A stretch of 64,000 nucleotides of DNA from Sinohyriopsis cumingii (Eukaryota; Mollusca; Bivalvia; Unionida; Unionidae): NCBI GenBank assembly GCA_028554795.2, contig CM068827.1, forward strand, positions 138,266,268 through 138,330,267, given 5' to 3'. Below, one piece after another: positions 40,233 to 51,122 of this stretch (position 1 is the stretch's first letter; each line of letters begins with the position of its first letter). Made by a program: the position numbers and the translations under genes. A model generated the notes under the pieces. That model did not search any database. It had not been told where the DNA came from and was given only the letters and a program-made list of their open reading frames with translations.

Positions 40233-40502
40233 AGATTTACGCTCTGAATTCTGTCAGTAGATTTACGCTCTGAATTCTGTCAGTCGCAGCCGCTGTGTGA
40301 TGTCTCTACATTGGGCCTACCCCACCCCCAACAGTATAAATCACCGCTGGGATGTTTCTACATTGGGCCTACCCCACTCCAAGCAATATCAACCACCGCT
40401 TTGTGATGTTTCTACATGTGGGCCTACCCCACGCCAAGCAATATCAATCACCGCTGTGATGTTTCTAAATTAGACCTAACCCACCCCCAACAGTATCGAT
40501 CA
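40233..40502. repeat. Two adjacent tandem repeats (26 bp x2; about 62 bp x4)
   Basis: GATTTACGCTCTGAATTCTG occurs twice 26 bp apart (40233, 40259). Then comes an imperfect repeat of about 62 bp (GTGATGTTTCTACATTGGGC, CTACCCCAC, CAATATCAATCACCGCT), about four copies from 40290 to 40502. Confidence 0.85.
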
Positions 40503-40599
40503 TAAATTGTGTTAGGGAAAATAAAAACTCTTTCTTTTGTATGAAAACAGTCGTTATTTTTACAAAATACTCAATCTAATGCGATGGGGCGGTGGTTCT

Positions 40600-40720
40600 T
40601 TCAGAGGTTTACCGGGTTTTTCCTCCACCATTTATACAAGCCGCCATGTATAACAAATCCCTATATTGTGCCGAAAATGGCGTTAAACCCTATAAAACCA
40701 ACAAAAACAACAATCTGATA
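40600..40720 (+). repeat. SINE-tail-like sequence
   Basis: GGTTTACCGGGTTTTTCCTC, CACCATTTATACAAGCCGCC, GTGCCGAAAATGGCGTTAAA then CCCTATAAAACC. It resembles the conserved 3' region of SINEs frequent in mollusc genomes (TTTCCTCCCACC..., GCCGCC..., GGCGTAAAAC). Recognition is from memory of the pattern; no A/B box was seen, so it is a fragment. Confidence 0.4.
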
Positions 40721-40891
40721 GGTAAATTTTGCAAAACATCTCAACCCAAAATTATTCCAAACTTTATAATCTCTTTTTATCGATGTAGTAACTGCATTGA
40801 CGCAGAATAGATATGAGTCGACGGATTTCGCTTTCAAAAATATATAATAAAAAGATAATCTGCGTTTTTGGATAAGATATACGTAAATATG

Positions 40892-41034
40892 TCACGAGTG
40901 AAGTGGAAACATTGTATTGTCATGAGTGGCGACAAGGAAGCCATTCATGATAATGAAATGTTTCCACTTCATTTGTAATAATGCAATGTCTCCGCCCCAC
41001 TCGTTATTTTACAATATTTCCTCTTCCCTCGTGA
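40892..41034. repeat. MITE-like inverted repeat, 143 bp
   Basis: The ends TCACGAGTGAAGTGGAAACA (40892) and TTTCCTCTTCCCTCGTGA (to 41034) are imperfect inverted repeats of about 38 bp. An inner pair AAGTGGAAACATT / AATGTTTCCACTT is exact. No coding content; could form a long hairpin. Confidence 0.55.
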
Positions 41035-41982
41035 AAATGAAAGATGTCCTTATATCTGCTCAAAATACGTAGCTGTCTTCTCTATAACAACCGGGGGAGG
41101 GGAGTGTTAGGGATAAATAAAACTGACATACGTAAAACGTAAACAATAACCTGTTATGAAATATGTCCCGATATATTTTATGAACGAAGTACAATGGTGA
41201 GGAAAGATAAGTACGGGTAATACGTTTGCATAACACATTTACGTAGCTTTATAATTAGAGTTAAGTATATGCTAGCTAAATAAACTTAAACAAACTTTGA
41301 GATATAGTGTTTATGGTTTAGAGGATTTAGCCCATACCTGTAAACACTAACTGCGGTGTACAGCCATCACTTTACAGTCAATGATTCGGAGTGCTGCCGC
41401 GCGTTAAGGCCTAAATACGACACACATCATGCAAAATGTTTAGCATTGAGGTCACAATACATTTTGACTCATACCGACTTTGTATACCAAAGTTGTGGCG
41501 GTGGCCACAACAACCACATTATACAAGTTAAATACAAACATGAGTAATTGCCACTTATAGAATATTAAGGATTATAGCTTTTGTATTTACAATTGAAAGA
41601 AGATAAAAGACTATGTATATCACGACTCGTTGGTTTTGCTAGGTATTATAATGTCATTGTTATGTATGATTTGTTTTGGCTACTGAATACATTTTGATTA
41701 TGGTTAGGAGCTCCTTAATTATGTAATGGTATGCAGAATAAACGAGAAAAATAATATATGCAAGTTCGAGTATATTGGCATGGAGAAAAATCTGTGAGAT
41801 AAATATATTTTGTTCATTCAGTATCAGTCCCCACTGAAGTCCATGCATTGAATGACATAACTTGCTAGGATAAATATCAATTTAACAATTTTCACTTCTT
41901 ATCGAGACAGAAATAGTTACATCACATTCGGTGATGTATCGCATTCGATCGATTGATCGACGTTAGGCATTCGACCGACACC

Positions 41983-42383
41983 AGTAGTGAATGGGGCACT
42001 TTAGTCTCAATGGGAATTAGCATTAAAAACACCCCTGGGTCACTTTAGCCTCAATGGGAAATTTAACATTACGAAAACACCTGGGTCACTTTAGCCTCAA
42101 GGGGAATTTAACATGGGAAAATTTTTTGGGTCTGTTGAGCCTCAATGGGAATTTAACATGGGAAAAAATGTTGGGTCTGTTGAGCCTCAAGGGGAATTGA
42201 ACATGGAAAATAATCTTGGGTCTGTTGAGCCTCAAGGGAAATTGAACATAGGGAATAAATCGTGGGACTGTCTAGGGACAAGGGGAATTGAACAGAGGAT
42301 TTTTTTAAAAATTAAAAAAAAATGGGGTAGGCAATTGAAAGTCTATCTCTTTTCGAGAGATGTGGGTGGCCCTGAAAAGGGCC
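41983..42383. repeat. Element B left terminal repeat
   Basis: An array of six to eight subrepeats of about 40-45 bp (core GCCTCAAGGGGAATTTAACA). Then come an A/T run, GGGGTAGGCAATTGAAAG, a palindromic CTCTTTTCGAGAG and the stem-loop. The inner part matches 61028-61105 inverted; the outer part does not match the right end well. Confidence 0.8.
42368..42383 (-). terminator. Histone-type 3' stem-loop
   Basis: Minus strand CCAAA, GGCCCT-TTTC-AGGGCC, ACCCAC, then TCTCGAAAAGAGATAGAC. It lies 20 nt after the stop of 42403-42633. Confidence 0.88.
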
Positions 42384-42402
42384 TTTGGGTTTATATATGC
42401 CC

Positions 42403-42633
42403 TTAATATAAAGGGCATCTGTGACTTCTTCTTGTCCTTAGGCTTCGTCTCACTGTAGGACCGTATATCAGGACTCTTTTGAGGCATCCTTGCCTCTCTA
42501 CGTAAATCCTACGTATCCATAGGTTGCTGGGGGTCCTATGGACAACTGTCCATTCGGATCGGACATACATCGGTATGTCCGTCCTGAACATCACTGTTGA
42601 CACAAGGGTGGAAGATTCAACGTCAGTCCACAT
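42403..42633 (-). CDS. Element B: small basic protein, 76 aa
   Basis: Counterpart of 33445-33675: MWTDVESSTLVSTVMFRTDI, then VYVERQGCLKRVLIYG, Arg-rich end. Equal length and conservation of core residues across two independent insertions argue for purifying selection while the family was active. Ended by a histone-type stem-loop. Unknown function. Whole frame. Confidence 0.65.
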   Translation of the reverse strand: MWTDVESSTLVSTVMFRTDIPMYVRSEWTVVHRTPSNLWIRRIYVERQGCLKRVLIYGPTVRRSLRTRRSHRCPLY

Positions 42634-42852
42634 GCTGCGGCGACGAGAACAGGTAAATCAATGCAGTGAACTGCGCTTATTTATAGGTAGAGGAAGGATT
42701 GAAACGGATTGAGTTCATTGACCAATCCAAACACGCGTTACAAAATTCAGTCAGCTCGCATCCAAACCGAAGACAACAGTCTGTGACGTCACGTGGTCTA
42801 TATAGATTCGCTAGCGCCTGTGTGCAGTCAATCTATGCGACAGTGATTCAAC
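42634..42852. promoter_or_regulatory. Element B: divergent promoter with CRE, E-box and two TATA boxes
   Basis: TATAAATA on minus (42678-42685), CRE TGACGTCA (42784-42791) overlapping E-box CACGTG (42790-42795), and CTATATAG at 42798-42805 for the plus gene. Same order and spacing as 33226-33444. Confidence 0.7.
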
Positions 42853-43398
42853 ATGACGGAAACTCAGAAAACGATCCATTTGGGTGCACCAGCAGTGGAA
42901 ACCACCCAAGTGAACCCGGACTTACTTTCAGAAGAGGTAAATTGGGATTTTGTGGATTTTCTTACCTCGCAAGAATTTGTTCCGGAACCTTCGTCACCTT
43001 CTTCATTACCGCAAGTGGAGAATTTTAGACAGAGACAGAAAGAAGAATTGGAGAAATTTATACAACGACAAAAGGAAGCGGAACAAGCTTTTCTTTTACA
43101 GCAACAACAGCAAGAAGAGGTAAGAAAAAAACAAGAAGAAGAAGCAGCAAAGAAACAAGAGAGTGAAAATCAAACGGTCACGGTACTGTTAGACATTTTA
43201 GCGGAGTTAAGAAGTCTGAAACAAATGTATCAGACTTCTTTATCACGACCGAAGAGAATACGACCTTCCCGAGCTAAACACGCCAACCCTGTGACTAAGC
43301 TTACCGTACCACCCTTAGTGATTTCAACCAAATCATCATCATCAGAAGTAGGCCTCGGCCGTGGCAAAGGCTTAAGGCAGTTAAAGTTGATTGCTTAA
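42853..43398 (+). CDS. Element B: Gln/Glu-rich coiled-coil protein, 181 aa
   Basis: Counterpart of 32647-33225. N terminus MTETQKTIHLGAPAVETTQV; shared VNWDFVDFLTSQEFVPEPSS; a coiled coil rich in Gln/Glu/Lys; LLDILAELRSLKQMYQTSLS; a basic tail ending GLRQLKLIA. Differences fall mainly in the Gln tract and Ser run. Promoter with CRE/E-box upstream, histone-type stem-loop 26 nt after the stop. Whole frame, unknown function. Confidence 0.68.
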   Translation: MTETQKTIHLGAPAVETTQVNPDLLSEEVNWDFVDFLTSQEFVPEPSSPSSLPQVENFRQRQKEELEKFIQRQKEAEQAFLLQQQQQEEVRKKQEEEAAKKQESENQTVTVLLDILAELRSLKQMYQTSLSRPKRIRPSRAKHANPVTKLTVPPLVISTKSSSSEVGLGRGKGLRQLKLIA

Positions 43399-43423
43399 AC
43401 TCACCCCTACACCAAAAACCAAA

Positions 43424-43439
43424 GGCCCTTTTCAGGGCC
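43424..43439 (+). terminator. Histone-type 3' stem-loop
   Basis: ACCAAA, GGCCCT-TTTC-AGGGCC, ACCCAC, then TCTCTCGAAAAGAGATAGAC. It lies 26 nt after the stop of the preceding gene. Confidence 0.88.
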
Positions 43440-43602
43440 ACCCACTTCTCTCGAAAAGAGATAGACTTTCAATTGCCAATAACTGAAAAAAAAACCCACA
43501 AAAAAAAAACCATTTCATCCCTATAGTACGTGTATATGAGTGCGTGAGTGTAGCTTCTTATTTAAAATCAAAACTCAAAGACACTTACCTTTTTATACCT
43601 AA

Positions 43603-43608
43603 TTTATT
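43603..43608 (-). terminator. Element B: poly(A) signal of the zinc-knuckle gene
   Basis: AATAAA on the minus strand, about 100 bp after the stop at 43706. Conserved at 32433-32438 in A. Confidence 0.6.
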
Positions 43609-43705
43609 CTTTGATAAATAGTTACAATCCAATTCACAATTCACAACAGAGCACTTTAAAAAGTACATTCACTTCTTCTGTCTCACTGTTTAGTCTCTCT
43701 GTTTT

Positions 43706-44125
43706 TTAAATTTCTTCACCGTCAGTCTTTTCCTCACTTTCTTCCCTTCTTCTTTTCTTCTCCTGTTTCTTTTTCTTTACCTGGCTGCTTTCTTCCTCTG
43801 AAGAATCCCTCTCTTCTTCTGAAGAATCCCTCTCATCTTCTGACTCCTCTTGTTTCTTTTTTGGGCAATCTGGAGACCAATGTCCTTTTTCTTGACAATA
43901 ATAACAACAGGTATCTTGACTTTTGTCTCTTTTCACCCCTGTTATTCTTTTTTGACGGTCTGGACACTCTGAAGACCAATGCCCTTTCTTCTGAAAGATA
44001 TAGCAAGTATCTTCACTTTTATCTCGAAAAGAAGGAGAGTAGTCCGAAGGCTGGTCTGAAGAAAATTTTCTAATGACCCCTCTCAAAGCTCTGATGAAAC
44101 GTTCGATTTGGCTAGTTTCTTCCAT
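43706..44125 (-). CDS. Element B: CCHC zinc-knuckle protein, 139 aa
   Basis: MEETSQIERFIRALRGVIRK, then two zinc-knuckle repeats (second CYYCQEKGHWSPDC), each introduced by DKS(E/Q)DTC. A highly charged tail with two DSSEEER repeats and Lys-rich stretches follows. Zinc knuckles bind single-stranded RNA or DNA; in a protein-primed replicon the protein could coat displaced single strands (inference). Divergent from the polymerase gene. One open frame. Confidence 0.72.
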   Translation of the reverse strand: MEETSQIERFIRALRGVIRKFSSDQPSDYSPSFRDKSEDTCYIFQKKGHWSSECPDRQKRITGVKRDKSQDTCCYYCQEKGHWSPDCPKKKQEESEDERDSSEEERDSSEEESSQVKKKKQEKKRRREESEEKTDGEEI

Positions 44126-44259
44126 CGTTGTGCTCGGTTAGAGAGTGAAATGAATAGTGAAAGGACAAGACACACACCCTTTTATATACGCTGGTCTGCC
44201 ATGACTATAAATTAGTCCATGCTGTTTAAATTTTAGTCATTTGACGTTTTTCACTCAAG
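44126..44259. promoter_or_regulatory. Element B: divergent promoter POLB / zinc-knuckle gene
   Basis: CTTTTATATA on + is a TATA box for the minus-strand gene; CTATAAATTAG near 44203 serves the polymerase gene. The same layout as 31750-31883. Confidence 0.65.
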
Positions 44260-47200
44260 ATGAAACGATCCAATTCATTTGAGAAGAAAGAAGAAAGTAA
44301 GAGGCAGAAACGTGATCTATCGCCTCGTACCAGAGCTGAAGTCTTGGCACAAATTCATGCCAGTGATTTTGAAGAGGACATGAGTGAACCAGAATCCGAA
44401 CCCTCTAAACCAAGTTCACCACCCTTAGTTAACCCTGAAAAGTACTATTTCATTCGAGAGACAGAAAAGCGCTCCTCTAGAAAATTTAGAACCACGGCTT
44501 ACAAATACACGGTGAAGTTTAAAGATTTCAAGGCCGAAGTACCGTTAGAGAAAGCAGAAGGATTCGTCACCGGGGTGTGGGATTCTTTACTCACCACACT
44601 CAAGCGACAATGTCAACCCAAAGAAGACGATCGCTTGAGACTTTCCATACAACACAACGGTTTGAAATCCCCTGTTTGGATCGAGTTTAGCAGCCCTGCA
44701 GAATTGACCACTTCCAAAGTCATGGACAAGATTCAACACGTGCAACAATCCAATGACCAGTTTGACATCACCGATGGAAAAGCCACATTGGACATGACCC
44801 ACGTTTATCCTCCTCAAGGGACTGGACGCAGAAAGATCTTATTGGTGAACGACCTTCGCAGCACGAAAAAGAGTCTCGTCCGAATTAACAACCCACAAGA
44901 CCAGATGTGTTTAGCCAGGGCTATCGTGGTGGGACGAACTTATGCCAACAAGAATGACACGGCAGAATGGAAAAGAGCCTGGAAAACTATTCGACAATCG
45001 GACCGAGCCAAACAACGAAGTGAAGCAGAACTCCTGTTGCAACAAGCCGGCCTATCCAAAGACACACCCTGTGGCATTCCTGAAATGCAAAAATTGCAAG
45101 ATGTCCTAGCTCCACGCTACACCTTGAAAGTGTACCCTCAAGAAATGCGTGGGCCTCTGTTGTTTCGAGGGAAAGACTTTAAGGACGGAAAATACATTCA
45201 TGTCTATTATCACGATGACCATTTCGATACCATTACCAGTATCACCGCATTCCTGGGATATGCTTATTACTGTGAGAAATGTGACCATGGCTATAACAAT
45301 CAAGAACAACACAAACATTGTGGATCGAAATGCTCAGGATGTTTGGCCTCTCCACCCTGTCTGAACGAACGGCAAGAACCAGTGCATTGTTCTGCTTGTC
45401 TGCGCACGTTTGTCAGCCCTACCTGTTACCAACAACATCTGAAGACGCAAGGTTCACAGCAGAAATGTACTTGTCAACTCCTGAGATTGTGCCCTACGTG
45501 TAGAAAAGGCATACGTACCAACAGTACCAAGGCACACGTATGTTCAGGAAAGAAAAAATGTCACATTTGTCACCACATCGCGGACTTGGAACACCAATGC
45601 TACGTGCAAAAATACCAACCCCAACCAGAGAAAGAGGATGGTCACAAGAAGAAAGGCAATTTCATCTTTTTCGATTTCGAACGCATGCAAGAGACCGGAA
45701 TTCACATTCCTAATTTCTGCGTGGCTCATCGAGCGTGCGAGAAGTGCATTCAAGAACCTATTTTCAGTCATTGCCCTCAATGCAGCAAGATTCCCGGAGG
45801 AAAAAAATCTTTCGGGGACCGAACACGCTAGCCGATTTTGCCCAATGGGTCTTAGACTCCATCGACAAGACGTGGAGGCAAGAGGACATCGAACGTTACG
45901 GAGATTATTATCGTCATGCCATTGTGATGGCTCACAATTTCTCCGGATACGATGGACAGTTTCTTTTGAGATACTATACGGAACAAGGCACCGAGCGTCC
46001 TAAAGTCACTTTAAATGGAGCCAAAATCATTTTCATGCAAGTGGGACAAGTACAGTTTAAAGATTCGATTAGTTACTTGGCCATGCCTTTGAGCCGAATG
46101 CCTAAAACATTTAGAAAGACAGAAATGGCTAAAGGGTACTTTCCACACTTTTACAATACGGAAGCCAATCAACACGCCGTTCTACCCCATTTACCTGAGG
46201 CTCACTATTACTACCCCGACAACATGCGTACCGAACAACAAGAAGCTTTCTACGCTTGGTACCAGGCTCACGCCTCGGACCCTTTCGACCTTCAGGAAGA
46301 AATGTTAAAGTATTATCGTTCCGACGTGGACATTTTACGACGTTGCTGTGGAAAATTTCGAGAACTGTTCATGGAACACGGAGGGGTCGATCCTTTGAAA
46401 GAAGCTTGCACCATTGCCAAAGCGTGTTCCATAGTGTACCGCCAACTATGCATGCCCTAACACACTCTGGCTGTCATCAGTCCTCAAACGACCAACTATG
46501 TCAAACGTCAATACTCGGTCAAAGCCCTACGCTGGTTACATTACTTGTGCGACAAGGAAGACAAATGGATTCAGCATGCCCGCAACGGAGGGGTCGAAAA
46601 GACCATCGGAACGCATTCGGTCGATGGCTGAGACTTAGAAAACCCCAAGATCGTGTACGAGTTTAACGGTTGCTTATTTCACGGATGTCCCGTCTGTTAC
46701 CCTGACCGTGGCTCTAAAAATCAGTTTTTACAACGAACCATGGAAGACTTGTACCAGGCCACTTGTCAGCGACGCCTAAAGTTAGAACAGGAAGGATACC
46801 AAGTGGTGGAAATGTGGGAACACGAATACCATCACCGTTTGAAAACCGATCCCGAGTTTAAACGCCTCGTGGAAAGTTACCAGTTCATGGACACCCTGAA
46901 CCCAAGGGATAGTTTGTATGGAGGAAGGACCAATGCCACTTGTTTGCTGTACCAAGCCGAAGAAGAGAAAGGAGAAGAAATCAAATACTTGGACGTGTGT
47001 TCGCTGTGTCCCTTTTTGAAACTGAAACAAGAAGCCAGTGGCTCTCCTTCCTGGTGTCACACTCCCGAAGAACAAAAGATATTCAAAGAGAAATACTGGC
47101 CACAAGAAAGCATTACTTTAGATCACATCGAGAAAAACGAAGGCAGGCGATCGTTTGCCAAAGTGATGTTAAATTGCTTGTGGGGTAAAATGGCACAACG

Positions 47201-47920
47201 TCCGTGTTTACCCAAGACGGAATATTTGACAGAACCTTCCCGCTACTTTCAGATGATTCACGACAAAAGCAAATTCAAGAACACGTGGACGTCGTTCGCG
47301 AGGATTTGATCTTGGTCAATTACGAAGAAGATCTGGACTTTGTACAAGACGACCCTTTTGGAAATGTCATCATTGCGGCTTACGAGACAGCTCATGCTCG
47401 CTTAAAATTGTACGAAGCTTTAGAACTGTTAGGGGAACGTGTCCTGTACTTTGACACGGACAGTTGCATTTACATCCATCACCCGAGTCAACAGCACCCT
47501 GACATCGAAGGAGACCGTTTAGGAGCCTGGACAGACGAACATCCCGACGACAAGATTCTAAGTTTCGTCAGTGGCGGTCCAAAAAATTACGGCTACGAAT
47601 ACCGGGACCCACAAGGAGAAGTGCACACGAAGTGTAAAGTGAAAGGATTGACTCTGAATTATCGTACCAGTCGTGTGGTCAACTTTGGGGTATTGAAAGA
47701 AGCCTTGCAATCGGGAGAGGATGAACACTTTAAAGTGACCACCTATCAACCCAACAAGATTGTACGTTTACCCACTCACCACATCGTCAGTCGACCCTCG
47801 GAAAAAGTCTATCAAATCGTGTACCAGAAGTGAGTGCGACTTCCCAATCATTTCACCTTGCCGTATGGACACGCCGGTATTGGTCTGTATATAAAAAGGA
47901 ACCCTAGGCAAGATCGATAG
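44260..47920 (+). pseudogene. POLB: Element B: protein-primed family B DNA polymerase, fossil
   Basis: Same gene as 27703-31749. Its N-terminal frame of 523 residues shows the charged start (MKRSNSFEKKEESKRQKRDL), a domain of about 200 residues not known to me, the Cys/His-rich region and the exonuclease I motif. Polymerase motifs B and C ([20 protein letters not shown]) follow downstream. More damaged than the copy in A. Confidence 0.9.
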
Positions 47921-47952
47921 TTCATTGTGACTACCAAGACCAAGTGAACAAG

Positions 47953-48593
47953 ATGAATACTTTCAGAGAAACACAAAACAAGTTTAGAATGGCACAATTC
48001 AAGTTTGGGGCTTTTGAAGTGGAATGCGATTGTGAGCCTTGCTATGGGAACGATGCTGTACGCTGTGACCTTAGTGATGCCGTAAAGCATCATAGGAACT
48101 TTGTTTTCACTACCCCTATAATGGAAAGTGATGCTGTGCGTGTCAAACCTGAGGGATGCGAAAGCGATGCCGCTCGTCCTCTTGGACACTTTACTGGGTT
48201 TCGTTTTAAAGGTGGATGTTCACCTTCACGTTTACCCCCCCCCCCACAGATGTCATCCAGCCCTGAGCAAACTCCTGTCCATGTCACCCAACCCTCATCG
48301 AAACGAACCTGTGAAAGACGAATATTCGTTCCCTGCACGTTTGTCGGAATACTGCGACTTTGAAAATCGTCTTCAATCGTTCAAAGGAAAATGGCCTAAA
48401 TATCTGGGAGGACCGACCCCCCGAAGAATTAGCCAGAGCCGGATTGTTCTACGTGGGCGAAGGAGATAAAGTCAAGTGCTTCAGTTGCGGTGTGTCACTT
48501 CACCACTGGGAACCACAAGATTCGGCCTACGTAGAACATGCTCGGTGGTCACCGAATTGTCATTACTTACCCTTAGTGGGACCGAGACATTGA
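47953..48593 (+). pseudogene. Element B: IAP-like BIR protein, fossil
   Basis: Counterpart of 26927-27670. The C-terminal BIR is visible (GDKVKCFSCGVSLHHWEP, YVEHARWSPNCHYLP), as is the DAVR-repeat middle region. Broken. Confidence 0.8.
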
Positions 48594-48615
48594 AGTAACT
48601 TACCATAATCTGTTT

Positions 48616-49071
48616 ATGGATACTTTACAAGAGAACGCTCGCACTTTACCTGTGTAGTTGAGAGAAAGGATTTACCGAGAGTTGGTCAAAATACAAGTGA
48701 AACGTGAAGAAAAATTGCATCCGTTACGTCACCAGATGTTTAATCACTGGTACCTGAATACTATAAAAGGACTGACTCAGTTGAAAGTGTTCCATTGGAC
48801 AGACATTGATCAACAACCCCCTGGTTTTAAAAAGGATTGGTTTGCTATTGATGATTCTATCTACTACAATGTAAACTTACTGCATCGAATTCCAGAGGAA
48901 GAGTTAACCAATTACCGACATCTTTTACACAATGTCAACCTAGTGAAAGAAGAAACTTCTGAACGAATTGTAATGTGTAAATTAGTGACTAAACGATTTA
49001 AATTTGACACTGAAGTAAAACCATGTCTGTGCAAACGGTACATTTCTTCTGTCAGACAAAAGAGGATTTAG
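48616..49071 (+). pseudogene. Element B: F-box-like protein 1, fossil
   Basis: Counterpart of 26449-26904 (RIYRELVKIQVKREEKLHPL, FHWTDIDQQPPGFKKDW). Broken. In tandem with 49084-49602. Confidence 0.6.
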
Positions 49072-49083
49072 TATGACCTGTTT

Positions 49084-49602
49084 ATGGATACTTTACAAGA
49101 GAACATTCGTGCTTTGCTTGTGGAGTTGAGAGAACGCATTTACCGAGAGCTGGTCAAAATACAAGTCAAACGTAAAGAACAGTTGCATCCGTTACGTCAC
49201 CAGATTTTTAACCACTGCTACCTGAATGGTATAAAAGAACTGATTCGTCAGAAATTATTTCAGTGGCCAGACCTTGTTCAATACTTCCAGGCCCCCGATG
49301 ATCGACGTGTTTATAATTTTTTTTACTTCGAGATTCACCTAGTGAAACGCATTCAGGAAGACGAGTTAAAGGATTACCAACATATTTTACGAGGAATCTA
49401 CTTAGCGGAAGAGGAAACATCTAAACGAACTCTGACGTTTCAGTTACAGTATGCAAGATTTAGATTCCCCGTTGGAGAACGAAGATCTCTGGCTAGAAAG
49501 TACTTGTATTGTTTCCGAAACAAAGAGACTATAACAACAGGCTGCCATGCCACGACTTATGTCACATGTGATCCAACAGATTCCGTGGAAGGAACTCAGT
49601 GA
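49084..49602 (+). CDS. Element B: F-box-like protein 2, 172 aa
   Basis: Counterpart of 25918-26436 with equal length: MDTLQENIRALLVELRERIY, RELVKIQVKRKEQLHPLRHQ, then divergent helical body. The end overlaps the start of the tail-anchored gene, as in A. Whole frame. The F-box reading rests on the N-terminal 20 residues only. Confidence 0.55.
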   Translation: MDTLQENIRALLVELRERIYRELVKIQVKRKEQLHPLRHQIFNHCYLNGIKELIRQKLFQWPDLVQYFQAPDDRRVYNFFYFEIHLVKRIQEDELKDYQHILRGIYLAEEETSKRTLTFQLQYARFRFPVGERRSLARKYLYCFRNKETITTGCHATTYVTCDPTDSVEGTQ

Positions 49603-50257
49603 CCATATTCAAACCGTGGATCATTACCATCGATTATTACAAGAACTGTATCCATTCAATTTGGGTCGACACATAGTGTGTGTCTTAGTGACTTGTTTTC
49701 TGGGATTTCGTTTACCAGCCGATTCTTTGTGGACTCTTTACGAACAGTACTTACCACCCCAATGGCCTTAAGACTCCTTTTGCTCAAAGCCTTGCGTTTT
49801 CATCTGGATACTTCTCGACCTCTACGGGAAAAAAAGATTCGTCAACTTTTAGCTACCCAAGACGTGTATGACGATGTGTGTGTAGCTTGTGACTTACACC
49901 CCCATTGGACAGATGTCCGTGCCTGGAAAGAATGGGATTTTGAGGCTTGGACCCAAGAAGTGGCCCAGTATGCACGAGAGTTGTTCAAGGAAAAAAGTCA
50001 CTTTTCAACCTGTGTTTGTGACAGTACCAGAAGAAGAACTCGTCACCGAGGACAGGACTGTCGAGGACATGCCTGAAAGACCCTTTCGGGAGGACACTTG
50101 TGTGACCTTACCCCCTATAGAACTGGTTAGAACCTTACCCAAAACCTGTTGTACAGACACTTGTGTTTATTCCACGTTGATAATGTCGATGTGCCTTTTA
50201 TCGTTGTACTTAAGTCTTTGGCTTTTATGTATTTTTGTCTTTCGTATTCATGTTTAA
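49547..50257 (+). pseudogene. Element B: tail-anchored helical protein, possibly Bcl-2-like, fossil
   Basis: Counterpart of 25249-25973: LYPFNLGRHIVCVLVTCFLG near the start, DVYDDVCVACDLHPHW in the middle, hydrophobic anchor MCLLSLYLSLWLLCIFVF at the end. Conservation of the BH1-like stretch and the anchor in both copies supports the topology, not the family. Broken. Confidence 0.35.
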
Positions 50258-50264
50258 AACATTC

Positions 50265-50270
50265 AATAAA
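50265..50270 (+). terminator. Element B: poly(A) signal after the tail-anchored gene
   Basis: AATAAA 8 bp after the end of the gene, conserved in A. Confidence 0.55.
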
Positions 50271-50340
50271 CGTGTCCTGAAAAAAGTATATAAACTCTTG
50301 TCTTGTTTGTTTTCGTGTCACAAGTGACATTCCTAACACT

Positions 50341-51059
50341 ATGGCTACTTCTGCTCCCTCTTCCTCAACTGTCAAAGTCATCGACGAACACTTAGATCGT
50401 GCCACTTCGGAGGCTTTGTATCTTCGCCATCCCTTTAACATGCTCATTGCTGGACCTAGCGGTTCAGGCAAAACCGAATTTGTCAAACGTTTGATCGAAC
50501 ATAAACATCATTTGATCGATCGTCCACCCCAACGCATCATGTAGTGTTACAAAGAGTGGCAATCGGCGTACAGTCTCTTGCGAGAAAGTCAAGGCGATTC
50601 CATCGTGTTTGTGGAAGGCATTCCTAAAGAAGACGATGACATCATCTCTGACTCCCGTCAAACCCATTTGGTCATTTTTGGCGACATGTTAGGAGAAGAC
50701 GAAGAAGAAATTAAACTGTGGTTCACGCGCAAAGGGCATCATCGTAATGCCAGTGTCGTTTACATCACTCAAAATTTGTTTCAACAAAGTAAAGCAAATC
50801 GCATCATCAGTCTCAATGCGCATTACGTGGTCTTGTTTAAAAGCCCTCGAGATAAATCGCAAGTGCAAGTCTTAGCCAAACAGTTAGGAACGCTTTGGCT
50901 GAGTCAGGCGTACGACGATGTCACTCACACTCCACACGCCTATTTACTCGTCGATTTGAAACCTACGACCCCGATGATTTGCTATTTCGTACCCACTTGT
51001 TTCACCACTGGGGTCAAGACGGAGGGCCTGTCCTGTACACGTCTCCGTCTTCGACTTAA
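50341..51059 (+). pseudogene. ATP: Element B: packaging ATPase, fossil
   Basis: Counterpart of 24437-25165 with Walker A GPSGSGKT and the VVYITQNLFQQ region. Broken. Confidence 0.88.
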
Positions 51060-51122
51060 CTTCACTCAAAAAAAATCTATAAAAACCTCAGACAGTTTTC
51101 GTCTGTCTCACACAGTGTCAAC

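Larger units (their letters stand above)
38811..41982. other. 5' flank of ARRDC, between exon 1 and element B
   Basis: About 3.2 kb of AT-rich DNA. It has a short GATA tract (39238-39254), a 21-bp near-palindrome (ATATCGCCAC-A-GTGGCGATAT, 39557-39577), a 62-bp tandem repeat, a SINE-tail-like stretch and a MITE-like inverted repeat, each listed separately. No exon and no clear TATA promoter identified. Confidence 0.6.
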
